A stretch of DNA of 64,000 bases from Leclercia adecarboxylata (GTDB taxonomy: Bacteria > Pseudomonadota > Gammaproteobacteria > Enterobacterales > Enterobacteriaceae): assembly GCF_023639785.1 (NCBI RefSeq), contig NZ_CP098325.1, positions 2,542,001-2,606,000 on the forward strand, written 5' to 3'. A program made the translations under genes and the position numbers. The notes beneath the pieces are model-generated. The model made no database searches, was not told where the DNA came from, and saw nothing but the letters and a program-made list of their open reading frames with translations. This document shows, one piece after another, positions 37,851-46,623 of this stretch (the first letter of the stretch is position 1; every line of letters begins with the position of its first letter).

Positions 37851-38300
37851 CTAAATTGCGGAACGGGCGTCCAGGTACTGCTGTTGTTTAAGGTGGCGGA
37901 TAAGCACCCTGCCCTCGGGCATAAAATCCGTGCCGTAGCGTACGAGACCGATGCCTTTGAGTTCGGCATCAATAGCGTAGCGCAGTTCCCCAGGCTGGGT
38001 CTGATCAAGCATCACTACCGTGATTCTACTCAGACGGGGCTCATATTTCAGCAGCACCGTCGAGAGCGTGGATATTAACTGGTGCGCCGATCCCGGCATT
38101 CCCTGGAGAATTCTGGTCATATCCGGCAGACCGTAATCGGGGAGATGTGCCAGCGTACCGGCACGGGTGTTCAAAATACGCTGAATGTTATCTAACACTG
38201 ACAAAATGACCTGTTCTTCTTCGTTTACAACTTCAAGAGAAAGGTCACCTGTGAAATTTCCGGTAAGAACTTCGTATAGAGAAGGTGATTTATAGTTCAT
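37851..38300 (-). CDS. tssE: TssE, T6SS baseplate protein (gp25-like)
   Basis: 149 residues of the GpW/gp25 family: SPSLYEVLTGNF, VILSVLDNIQRILNTRAGTLAHLPDYGLPD, then the ELRYAIDAELKGIG beta region. It is a wedge component of the T6SS baseplate. It lies 23 bases upstream of the VasL-type gene and is followed on its 5' side by gene fragments, one of them a second, truncated tssE at about 39526-39676 that differs from it in many positions. Confidence 0.9.
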   Translation of the reverse strand: MNYKSPSLYEVLTGNFTGDLSLEVVNEEEQVILSVLDNIQRILNTRAGTLAHLPDYGLPDMTRILQGMPGSAHQLISTLSTVLLKYEPRLSRITVVMLDQTQPGELRYAIDAELKGIGLVRYGTDFMPEGRVLIRHLKQQQYLDARSAI

Positions 38301-38500
38301 TTATTGCTATCCAATATATTTCAGGCCAAATATTATTGAAGCTTCTGTGTTATGAATATGTCTTTTCCATAATTAACAATGAAATTACTGATGTATTCAT
38401 CCAGCACAGTATGAAAAAATTATTAAGCCCTCACATTGTGAATTTTTTGTCAAAGCTTACTTGCAAAAAAATCATGCTTACTATTCATGAATAATGTATA

Positions 38501-38880
38501 TGGAAGAAATGCCCCAGAGCATCAAGTGCAGACAGATATCACGGGCTTTACGAAAGGTCACCAGAGTGAGTATAACGCCCTCTTTAAGGTCGGTAATCAC
38601 ATCGCCCTGCGGCTCCAGCACCTGCCCGGGCGCGAGGTGTGAAGCGTTGCTGAACAGGTGGATACGGGCTGATTTGTTGAGCTCCCGCTCGTGGTGAAGC
38701 CGGGCATAGAACGCACCGGATTCCGTTTCCAGTTCAGAGCCGGCGTCATCACCCGCCTGAACTAAATGTCCCCCTTGAAAGGCTCACTCAGTGCTTCCCG
38801 GCCGCGAAAGCGCAGGACATCCGGCCTCACGGTACTGTCATTAATATCCAGAAAGTATCGGGTCTGTCCGTCAAAATAAT
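38501..38880 (-). pseudogene. vgrG remnant (two joined fragments)
   Basis: Two stretches align with the intact vgrG at 44298-46619. 38765-38880 matches its 5' region (PDVLRF...REALSEPF, TRYxLDIND). About 38503-38760 matches an internal part (FYARLHHERELNKSARIHLFSNASHL-type sequence, ALAPGQVLEPQGDVITDLKEG). The section between them is deleted and no complete frame remains. Similarity at the DNA level is high but not perfect, so the copy has aged or came from a related locus. Bases 38301-38500 beyond it are AT-rich and hold nothing recognisable. Confidence 0.85.
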
Positions 38881-39495
38881 ATCTTTGTAATCTTTAAAAA
38901 TTTTTCTGAAATACTTGCAACTTATAGGTTGCATAAATATCCAGACAACCTTTAAGGGTTGATTAACTGACGCAACCGCCTGATGACGGGATGCCTGATT
39001 GATTGCACTTTGATTGCCAGTCCACCAAGGTTTCTTCGAACTATCAACCCTGAAAAACTGATCATATCGCGCCTTCGCCTCCCAGAACTGACACAGCTTA
39101 TCTTTCCAGCCATCAAACGACACGCCACAGTACTTATATTCCTGTATCTGTTTTGTTTCGGGATTATAAAATGTGCCGCAGATACGCGTCTGGTAGCTGA
39201 TTGTAACCATACTCCAGCGCGAGCAACGCCTCACCCTCGGCATCACTTTCCCTTCAGGTGGGCAGTTTTCACAGGTCTTTTCATCCGTCTTCGCCTGTGC
39301 TCCTGCTCTGGTATCAACACCTTCATATGTCACTGTTTTTGAGTAGTCCATATCGTCTTCCCAGAAATCGCCGTGCGTCTCTGCACTGACCGCCATGGGA
39401 TTATTCAGCATCGAATCATAGGGTTTTCCCTGATAATCAAACCCTCCGGCCCCCTGACGCGATCCATTGCCTGAGTCAGGATATGTAGTGGTCAA
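38827..39495 (-). pseudogene. 5'-truncated second copy of the Tox-REase-5 nuclease gene
   Basis: The frame (222 residues) is nearly identical over about 150 residues to the intact nuclease at 42693-43463, from PDSGNGSRQGAGGFDYQ through the FDGW...WEAKARYDQF active-site region. It diverges at the C-terminus (SSKKPWWTGNQSA) and then runs on into vgrG remnant sequence in a wrong frame. The first 48 residues of the intact protein are missing, and it has no adjacent Imm52 gene of its own. Catalytic residues look intact, so toxicity if expressed cannot be ruled out. Confidence 0.8.
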
Positions 39496-39525
39496 GTAAT
39501 ATTGGCCACGGTTTTACTGTAAAAA

Positions 39526-39676
39526 TGGTACCGGCCCGAGCGTTCAAAATACCCTGGATATTATCCAGTACAGATAAAATGACCTGGTCTTCTTTGTTTA
39601 CAACTTCAAGGGGAAGATCCCCTGTAAAGTTGCCAGTAAGAATTTCGTATAAAGATGGTGATTTTCTATCGGGCAT
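39526..39676 (-). pseudogene. tssE 5' fragment
   Basis: About 50 codons beginning MPDRKSPSLYEILTGNF, aligned with TssE residues 1-50 (up to the ARAGT motif), but with many synonymous and a few amino-acid differences. Similarity ends abruptly at 39525, where unrelated bases (TTTTTACAGTAAAACCGTGG) and then the nuclease fragment follow. It is a scar of rearrangement, diverged enough that it may derive from a related T6SS locus. Confidence 0.85.
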
Positions 39677-39769
39677 TTTGACCTCAGGAATTTTGCTGAA
39701 ATGATCGACTTCTATTTTCAATAAATGTTGAAGAGTTCATGTATTGAACTCTATCATTACAATGCCTAA

Positions 39770-40201
39770 TCAATAAAATAATGAGTAAAAAACGCTCCAC
39801 CATTTTTTGTTTTTTACTGGGATTGTGTAACCTTCGGTAAAATCATTTACACCGTTAAGAGATAATGATTTTTCTGCTCCATCCGAATCGTCAGGGAAAA
39901 GTATATCATTTCCAAAGATAGTATATTGGTCTGTAAATCCAAATGGTGAACTTTGGCCTAAATAGTTGTTTTTTGAATCATACAACACCAAAAAAACATC
40001 ATCTTCGAAAGCCCATTGAAAAAATGATACTGGGGTAGTGGGCAAGACATAGTAAGCCACAGCTTTATATTTCCCATCCTCACTAATTTTTTCATGTGTT
40101 TTGTTGAAATCTCCAAAGAAGGCTGTGGGTGATAGAATCATCCACACTATTACAAATGGTGTGATTAATAGATATGTTTTCAACTTTTTTATTTTGCTCA
40201 T
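39770..40201 (-). CDS. Small membrane/periplasmic protein next to the DUF6402 gene, possible immunity protein (DUF6201-like)
   Basis: 143 residues with one N-terminal hydrophobic segment (TYLLITPFVIVWMILSPTAFF) that is a signal anchor or signal peptide, then a polar domain with DGKYKAVAYYVLPTTPVSFFQW. This opening resembles the DUF6201 proteins that accompany DUF6402 genes in enterobacterial T6SS loci; the match is from memory and tentative. It follows the DUF6402-type gene by 22 bases, and that toxin-like/partner order suggests immunity. AT-rich compared with the structural genes. Confidence 0.6.
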   Translation of the reverse strand: MSKIKKLKTYLLITPFVIVWMILSPTAFFGDFNKTHEKISEDGKYKAVAYYVLPTTPVSFFQWAFEDDVFLVLYDSKNNYLGQSSPFGFTDQYTIFGNDILFPDDSDGAEKSLSLNGVNDFTEGYTIPVKNKKWWSVFYSLFY

Positions 40202-40223
40202 AGAATCACCAAGCGGTCTTTAT

Positions 40224-41079
40224 CTAATGGTGGCATCCAAAATTAATCAGAAAAACTATATAGTCATTACCAGTACCACGCTTATTTTGCCATTTTCTGA
40301 AGCCGGAGTTAAATACCGGAACAAAGCCGGAAAACATTCGAACTAAAAGACCAAATGCACCTGATGTGTAAGATGACATATACGAAACTGTTTCTGCCTT
40401 ATTTAGAATTCGATCCTTTCCCCAAACACCCAAAGATTCCGGTATGTCGATGCTAAATTTATCATCATCTAGAAAGTCATATGTATCTTTAATATAAAAC
40501 CCTAAAGACTCAATGGTTAGCGTATGTTTGCTATTAAGCAGGCTAACTGTCCCTCGCACGCATACTTTTAAATTACAATTACCAATTGCGCCATACCAAT
40601 CATTTACTGTATCGAATTTACTGCCGATTATAAGAAAGTTGGCCTGAGCAGTTGCATCTAATTCTTTTACATTATCCGAAAAACCAAACTTAACCGTTTC
40701 GCCTTCTGAGATTTTTATTTTTGAGAAATGCTTTTTTAATATCTTTCTGCTATTTATGGTGTTCCACGTTGACCTAAGCTCATTGATGCCAGTTTTAACT
40801 TGAGAATACTGAATCGCCCATGCCATTTTCACGATGTTATCATTAACTTTAGAAGGGGGGATACTTCTTGCATCGCAGTTTAGAAGTTCAGTTTTTGATT
40901 CTTTGTTAAATGAGTAAGCAGGGGAAATACTGAACCAATGTTCCATTAGCTTGGGTGCCATTTCCCAGCCCATGTTTCTCATTGCATTGGGAATGCATAT
41001 CAATGTGGAAGAAATCAACACTGACCTTCTTTTCCTGCTGCTCCTGCTCTTTTGTTGTGGTTGTTGATGAAACTGCCAT
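40224..41079 (-). pseudogene. DUF6402-type T6SS-associated gene with a frameshift near its start
   Basis: The natural start appears to be the ATG at 41079, which overlaps the stop of the preceding vgrG remnant as TAATG and encodes MAVSSTTTTKEQEQQEKKVS then VDFFHID. After about 27 codons the frame must change to continue into IPNAMRNMGWEMAPKLMEHWFS and the remaining 250 residues. Four extra bases (ATGC near 40994-41000) would explain the break. The long part has the GFYIKDTYDF...ESLGVWG block I associate with DUF6402 proteins. As read, the product is truncated unless translation restarts internally. Confidence 0.7.
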
Positions 41080-41961
41080 TACCTTGTCCCCGCTCTGATC
41101 TGGAAAACATAGTTCAAATTTACATTTTCTTCGGTTTCTGAATTTATTGCATGCGTCAGAGCTGAATCAGTTCTTCCAACCACTGTACCGGTAGGTGTCT
41201 GCAATTGATATGCAAATTCCATATCTTCAGATCCTGTTAAAGAATCCAGGACCCTGAAACACGCTGTATTTGGACCGCATGATAAATTTGGTAATGGAGC
41301 GGGCATTCTAGCAATACCCTGACCCAGGGTACTGCTTCCCGCTGCCATCGTCCTTTTCGTCCTGCGCAGATACGTCGCCGTCGTGCCATACTCGATTATT
41401 CCGGCCTCCAGCCGCAGATAGCTCCCGCCACCAATCAGCGTGATACGTTTCTTCCCGGCAAACGAGATGTCACTGGCTGAGCTCAGCGTCAGCTTCTTCT
41501 CTGCAAACAGCCGCATTGCCGCATTCTGCGCCTGGACCTCCACCGGCCCTTCGCCGGACTTCAGGCTCAGTTGGCCGGTGCGGGCAAAGAGCCCCAGCGT
41601 CTCCCCGGCCAGCAGCGTCGTATTACCCATGGTGCCGGCGCTGATATCCTCCCCGGCGTTAATGGCAACGTTTTTTGCGGCTGTCAACTGCAGATGCTGG
41701 TTAAGCCGGTCGATTTACTTCAGCGTAGCGCTCATCCCAGCGGTTTCGTCTGCACTTCCGCGCTGACAAACAGCCCCTATGGCTCGCGGTACGACATGCG
41801 GACCTCAAACGGGTAGTTAAGCTGACTGTCGACCAGGATGTACACATCCATTTCGCGGGTGTCATCCCTCCCGTGCGCCAGTAAATCCCCACCTCGGACA
41901 GAATGCGCTGGATAAACTGCAAGTCCGTTTCCCGCCAATGGGTGATCAGTTCACGCTGCAA
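41079..41961 (-). pseudogene. Deleted vgrG copy with DUF2345 domain and variable tail
   Basis: 41701-41961 matches an N-terminal piece of vgrG (RELITHWRETDLQFIQRILS, then out of frame). 41079-41687 is an open 202-codon stretch with the C-terminal DUF2345 domain (AINAGEDISAGTMGNTTLLAGE) followed by a tail absent from the intact VgrG: PAPLPNLSCGPNTACFRVLD and on to NYVFQIRAGTR. The gp5-like centre is gone. The tail may be the adaptor that once loaded the DUF6402-type effector. Stop and next start overlap (TAATG). Confidence 0.85.
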
Positions 41962-41967
41962 GGCAGA

Positions 41968-42690
41968 TTAAAGCTCCGTCATCAACGGTAACAGACCAAG
42001 ATCCAGAAGCTTAATTTCTATATCGTTAGCTTTTCCGATATGTTCTTTGTTGTTACCATCAAATATTTCCTCAGTAGACACAATAATAGTGCCTTTCTGT
42101 TTCTCGCCATCCATTACTGGTACAACTCTGGCTGCTTCTGGAATTAATTCTGTTAAGAGTATGTGTGGAATGTATAACATCCAACCTACAGCCAGTCTTT
42201 CCGGGAAAACATTACGCTCCAACAGATTGTATCCATTTGAATCGATGCTCATATAAGAACAATCAAAAGACAAAGCCAGTTGGGATACGAATGATATAAA
42301 TCGACTAAATAGGTTTTCTTCATTATTTACAACTAAACTCACCTCTACTGAAGCTCTATTTCTCTCATCATAAAACATTTTTCTATAAGAGATGCCGCAG
42401 CTATGTTCATCATCATTGGCATCCCACACGCCATCAACAAACATTGGTATATTTTTCTTATATCGGCGTTCCCATTTCAAACGAGTATTATCTGTTATAT
42501 TTCCATTCTGAAACGCCACCTCATTTAGAGCTTGCTTTCTGGAGTGACCTGTTTCATACCAATCTTTTTTTACCTGAGATAAGTTGTTAATTTGCACTAT
42601 GATAAAAGTAAAATGCTCAATTATTTGTGAAAGCTGAATGTCAGAATTTTTGATGCGAAAATCAAAGTTTACTATAAAACGTGCACCCAT
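41968..42690 (-). CDS. Imm52-family immunity protein for the Tox-REase-5 nuclease
   Basis: 240 residues from the ATG at 42690, three bases after the nuclease stop, with GGGAG eight bases upstream; a start five codons earlier overlapping the nuclease is also possible. No signal peptide, as expected for protection against a cytoplasmic nuclease. Features such as YYETGHSRKQAL-like (read DWYETGHSRKQAL) and ERLAVGWMLYIPH fit the Imm52 family, which is known to pair with Tox-REase-5 toxins. AT-rich. The family call is from memory of the toxin-immunity pairing. Confidence 0.75.
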   Translation of the reverse strand: MGARFIVNFDFRIKNSDIQLSQIIEHFTFIIVQINNLSQVKKDWYETGHSRKQALNEVAFQNGNITDNTRLKWERRYKKNIPMFVDGVWDANDDEHSCGISYRKMFYDERNRASVEVSLVVNNEENLFSRFISFVSQLALSFDCSYMSIDSNGYNLLERNVFPERLAVGWMLYIPHILLTELIPEAARVVPVMDGEKQKGTIIVSTEEIFDGNNKEHIGKANDIEIKLLDLGLLPLMTEL

Positions 42691-42692
42691 AA

Positions 42693-43463
42693 TCAAGGCT
42701 CCCATCTAACAATAATATCTTTAAATCTTTTGAAGATTTTCGAAAAGTAGTAGCAACTCATCGGCTGCATAAAAACCCAGACGACTTTTAATGGATTATT
42801 AACTGTCGCAACAGCTTGATGACGCCCGGCTTGATTAATTGCACTGCTATCCCCTCGCCACCAATCTTTCTTTGTTCCATCAACCCTGAAAAACTGATCA
42901 TACCGCGCCTTCGCCTCCCAGAACTGACACAGCTTATCTTTCCAGCCATCAAACGACACGCCACAGTACTTATATTCCTGTATCTGTTTTGTTTCGGGAT
43001 TATAAAATGTGCCGCAGATACGCGTCTGGTAGCTGATTGTAACCATACTCCAGCGCGAGCAACGCCTCACCATCGGCATCACTTTCCCTTCCGGTGGGCA
43101 GTTTTCACAGGTTTTTTCATCCGTCTTCGCCTGTGCTCCTGCTCTGGTATCAACACCTTCATAGGTCACTGTTTCTGAGTAGTCCATATCGTCTTCCCAG
43201 AAATCGCCGTGCGTCTCTGCACTGACCGCCATGGGATCATTCAGCATCGAATCATAGGGTTTTCCCTGATAATCAAACCCTCCGGCCCCCTGACGCGATC
43301 CATTGCCTGAGTCAGGATAAAACATATTCTCATCTTCCCAGCCTCCATGGCTGCCTCCTGCTCCGGGAAAGGTTGACGATCCGCTTGAACTGCCTGCCAT
43401 ACCGACACTTCCGGTTGCAGCCCCGCCCATTCCCCCTGATATCACCGGTGGGATCATGACCAT
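42693..43463 (-). CDS. T6SS effector with Tox-REase-5 nuclease domain (TseT-like)
   Basis: 256 residues. A glycine/serine-rich N-terminus (residues 1-45) precedes the toxin domain. The restriction-endonuclase-fold core is D172 in FDGWKD and E183-A-K185 in FWEAKARYDQFF; a structural CENCPPEG motif lies at about 119-126. Predicted DNA-cutting effector delivered into competitor cells. The start overlaps the previous stop as TAATG, and the gene order chaperone, small partner, nuclease, Imm52 parallels tecT, co-tecT, tseT and tsiT of Pseudomonas aeruginosa. A truncated second copy lies at 38827-39495. Confidence 0.85.
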   Translation of the reverse strand: MVMIPPVISGGMGGAATGSVGMAGSSSGSSTFPGAGGSHGGWEDENMFYPDSGNGSRQGAGGFDYQGKPYDSMLNDPMAVSAETHGDFWEDDMDYSETVTYEGVDTRAGAQAKTDEKTCENCPPEGKVMPMVRRCSRWSMVTISYQTRICGTFYNPETKQIQEYKYCGVSFDGWKDKLCQFWEAKARYDQFFRVDGTKKDWWRGDSSAINQAGRHQAVATVNNPLKVVWVFMQPMSCYYFSKIFKRFKDIIVRWEP

Positions 43464-43807
43464 TACAGTCCCCTCCTTTCCCTGTTAATCATCACATGCT
43501 TATAATCTTCAACTCTCTGATCCACTGAATAACCGTTTGGCGTTCTCAGCCATTTATCCACTTCGGGCTTCAGATAAAAACCAGGCCAGAACGCTTCCAG
43601 GAATAAAAAGTCTCGCTTCACATTCTTCTCTTTCAGCGCAAGGGTATTGGCATAATCCAGTGCTTTTCTCAGGCGAACATGGAACGTGTCATCCGGTTCG
43701 TTAATCCCCGGAAATTTCTTCTTCAGTCTTTGCGCGGTATCGCGAACAAAATCATCATTTTCCATTTTGTCCACACCGGCACACTGCTCTTCAGACAGCT
43801 TCAGCAT
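43463..43807 (-). CDS. Small partner of the DUF4123 chaperone (co-TecT-like position)
   Basis: 114 residues, no signal peptide, charged and helical (VRDTAQRLKKKFPG, LRKALDYANTLALKEKN). It overlaps the chaperone gene by 7 bases upstream and the nuclease gene (TAATG) downstream, so all three are translated together. In P. aeruginosa a small co-chaperone gene holds the same place between tecT and tseT; I infer a similar role in effector loading. I see no family motif that proves it. Confidence 0.7.
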   Translation of the reverse strand: MLKLSEEQCAGVDKMENDDFVRDTAQRLKKKFPGINEPDDTFHVRLRKALDYANTLALKEKNVKRDFLFLEAFWPGFYLKPEVDKWLRTPNGYSVDQRVEDYKHVMINRERRGL

Positions 43808-44301
43808 ATGAATTCCCTTTGTTTAAATGACCAGACTTTCCCGTCCACCGTTGTCAGCCATTCACGCATTAAACCTGTCATTTCCCTGTGCTGCTTGCTG
43901 TTCAGCATCGTTCCCAGGCGGAACTGAACACGCGGGTCCTGGAAACGCAGTAAAGCAGCCCTTCCATCCGGAAGCCCTGCGTTCATATATGCCTGTAAAT
44001 GTGCGACCAGCTTCTGCGGTCCGAAGCCTGACACCACCCAGGACACGCCGGGTAGTGCCATTTCCAGGGCCTCCAGTTGTTCTCTCATTTCCATTGCTGC
44101 ATTCATACTGATTAACAACGGTCCGGCAAAGGCAATGCGCGAATCCGGCCAGGTATTAAATAAAGGAAAGACAACATCCGGTTTGATTTTAAGTTCATAG
44201 CCAGTAAAACGCTCATATTGCAGTCCATCCACCAGAGCAAATACTGAGACGTCTGATGAATGAATCAGATGCTGAATTGCAAGACTAAAGCTGTGGTTCA
44301 T
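43801..44301 (-). CDS. DUF4123 effector-loading chaperone
   Basis: 166 residues from MNHSFSLAIQHLI; the ATG overlaps the vgrG stop as ATGA. DUF4123 hallmarks are the FALVDGLQYE opening, an AGPLLISM segment and the later LLRFQDPRVQFRLGTML block. These chaperones bind an effector and place it on the VgrG or PAAR spike, then leave before secretion. Position between vgrG and the nuclease gene fits. In-frame codons upstream overlap vgrG and lack family support. Confidence 0.85.
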   Translation of the reverse strand: MNHSFSLAIQHLIHSSDVSVFALVDGLQYERFTGYELKIKPDVVFPLFNTWPDSRIAFAGPLLISMNAAMEMREQLEALEMALPGVSWVVSGFGPQKLVAHLQAYMNAGLPDGRAALLRFQDPRVQFRLGTMLNSKQHREMTGLMREWLTTVDGKVWSFKQREFIC

Positions 44302-46619
44302 GACTCGCTCCTGATAACAAAGGTGTCGCCATTCATCGCGGCCTTCATCAGACAACTGAGGCAAATCCCTCCGCCCGTCACGGCCTTAACCGGCATACTC
44401 GCCGCACCCGCTGCCATCATCCTTTTCGTCCTGCGTATATACGTCGCCGTCGTACCATACTCGACCTTCCCCGCCTCCAGCCGCAGGTAGCTCCCGCCAC
44501 CAATCAGGGTGATACGTTTCTTTCCGGCAAAAGAGATGTTACTCGCCGAGCTCAGTGTCATTTTCTTCTCAGCGAACAGACGCATACTGGCCTTCTGCGC
44601 CTGCACTTCTACCGGGCCCTCTCCGGATTTGACGCTCAGCTGGCCGGTCCGCGCAAACAGCCCCAGCTTCTCCCCGGCCAGCAGCGTCGTATTGCCCATG
44701 GTGCCTGTGCTAATATCGCCCCCGGCATTAATGGCCACGTTTTTTGTGGCTGTCATCTGCAGGTGCTCCCCGCTGGTCATCGCCATCCCTTCCGGTGCGG
44801 ACATCAGCAGCGCTTCATTGAGGGGCTTCAGCCGTTGCTCAAACATCGCTATCTGGCTGCCCACATCCGCCTTCAGGGCCTGCGCCTGTTCTGCTGCCAT
44901 CTCCAGCTGCTGCAGCTGCTGATTAAGTCTGTCGATTTCCTTCAGCGCCGCATCCATGTCCAGCGCCTCACCCTGGGCTTTCGCCTGCGCATCCGCAGCG
45001 ACAAAGAGTCCCTTCCCTGCTCTCAGGGTTCCCCACTCATCGGTGCGCAGCTCAGTGCCTTTACCGCGAAGCTGCCCCTTGCTGTTTACCAGGTTCCCGC
45101 TGTTGAGCTGCGTCTTACTGTATTCCGTGGCGAGTTTGATGTGCTCTTCACCACGCCTGTCTTCCATCCGCAGCTTGTTGTTCGCCGGGGTTCTGAGTAC
45201 GTTGCGGGTGTGGTTGTCGCGGGCCACGTGGTCGGGATGTTCAGCGTCATGCAGGGCATACGCGATGTAAGGCAGGTCAATATCACCATTGCTGTAGGCT
45301 ATCGCCACTTCGGTGCCGTCGGTGAGCGGCGTATGCCAGCCGTATGTATTACCAGAGTACGGCTTCGCCATCCGCAGCCACAGGTAGCCGTAGCCCGGCT
45401 CTGTCCCCTCCCGGTCGAAGTCCGGCTTCACCCGGTAGCGTCCCTGTTCATCCAGATGAGCGTGGATATCATTCCTCTGCCGGCTCTCGACCCGGGCCGG
45501 TAGCGTGCCGTGAATTTCCGGACGCGGGATTTCCGCCGGGCGGTAACAGTAACGTTCGATGTAGGGCATCCCCCAGAGCGACACATGCAGACGGGAATCA
45601 CGGGCTCCCCGGAAGGTCACAAGCGTAAGGATAACGCCCTCTTTCAGGTCAGCAATGACATCGCCCTGCGGCTCCAGCACCTGCCCGGGCGCGAGGTGTG
45701 AAGCGTTGCTGAACAGGTGGATGCGGACTGATTTATTGAGCTCCCGCTCGTGGTGAAGCCGGGCGTAGAATGCGCCGGATTCGGTTTCCGGCTCCGGGCT
45801 GGCGTCATCGCCTGCGTCACGGTAAGGCGCTGCGTAGCGGTAATGCTCCCCGGTGGTGACCGCATTACTGCGCACGCTGACCGTCGCATCCATCGGCGTG
45901 GTGGCGGTCCGGTAGTTGTAATCCCGCGTGGCAACGGTGCCGGGGGCAATCCTGTGCCAGGTCCGCACGTCCCAGACCGATTCTGCCGCGCCGTCAAACA
46001 GGCCCGATGGCTCGCGGTACGGCAGCCGCACGTCAAACCGGTAGTTAAGCTGGCTGTCGGCCAGGATGTACGTATCCAGACCGCGCGCGTCGTCCATCTC
46101 CGTGCGCCAGTAAATCCCCACCTCAGACAGAATGCGCCGGATGAACTGTAAATCCGTTTCCCGCCACTGGGTGATAATTTCACGCGGCGGGTAGGTGCGC
46201 TCCAGCCTGAATTCAAAATCAGCTCCCTCCAGGCCGTGCCGGCGTAACACCTGCTCCACCACCTCCGGCACGGACTGGTTCTGAAATACGGCGCACTGCC
46301 GGGTATATCCCAGCAGCGCCAGGCGCGATCTGAGCGTAAGCCGGTAATGGGACTGATCCTTTGAGGTCGAAAGCCATTCCAGGCGGGTCACAATGCCGTG
46401 AACACTTTTACCGCTCCGCATCCGGAAAGAGGCATATTTCATCAGCACCTGTTCTGGGGGAATGTTTGCCTGCAGGGAGGTGAACTCGATGTCCCAACTG
46501 AACGGCTCGCTCAGTGCTTCCCTGCCGTAAAAGCGCAGGACATCCGGCCTCACGGTACTGTCATTAATATCCAGAGAGTATCGGGTCTGTCCGTTAAAAA
46601 GCGCTGACCAGTTATCCAT
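44298..46619 (-). CDS. vgrG: VgrG (TssI) spike protein
   Basis: 773 residues. N-terminal gp27-like domain (1 to about 330, including WRETDLQFIRRILSEVGIYW), gp5-like OB domain (about 370-460, PYSGNTYGWHTPLTDGTEVA), a helical insert around 575-615 (MDAALKEIDRLNQQLQQLEM), and a DUF2345 C-terminal needle with a short tail ending NGDTFVIRSES. It forms the trimeric tip of the T6SS needle. No enzymatic extension is fused. Followed by coupled DUF4123/nuclease/immunity genes; two broken vgrG copies lie downstream. Confidence 0.95.
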   Translation of the reverse strand: MDNWSALFNGQTRYSLDINDSTVRPDVLRFYGREALSEPFSWDIEFTSLQANIPPEQVLMKYASFRMRSGKSVHGIVTRLEWLSTSKDQSHYRLTLRSRLALLGYTRQCAVFQNQSVPEVVEQVLRRHGLEGADFEFRLERTYPPREIITQWRETDLQFIRRILSEVGIYWRTEMDDARGLDTYILADSQLNYRFDVRLPYREPSGLFDGAAESVWDVRTWHRIAPGTVATRDYNYRTATTPMDATVSVRSNAVTTGEHYRYAAPYRDAGDDASPEPETESGAFYARLHHERELNKSVRIHLFSNASHLAPGQVLEPQGDVIADLKEGVILTLVTFRGARDSRLHVSLWGMPYIERYCYRPAEIPRPEIHGTLPARVESRQRNDIHAHLDEQGRYRVKPDFDREGTEPGYGYLWLRMAKPYSGNTYGWHTPLTDGTEVAIAYSNGDIDLPYIAYALHDAEHPDHVARDNHTRNVLRTPANNKLRMEDRRGEEHIKLATEYSKTQLNSGNLVNSKGQLRGKGTELRTDEWGTLRAGKGLFVAADAQAKAQGEALDMDAALKEIDRLNQQLQQLEMAAEQAQALKADVGSQIAMFEQRLKPLNEALLMSAPEGMAMTSGEHLQMTATKNVAINAGGDISTGTMGNTTLLAGEKLGLFARTGQLSVKSGEGPVEVQAQKASMRLFAEKKMTLSSASNISFAGKKRITLIGGGSYLRLEAGKVEYGTTATYIRRTKRMMAAGAASMPVKAVTGGGICLSCLMKAAMNGDTFVIRSES

Positions 46620-46623
46620 CGCG

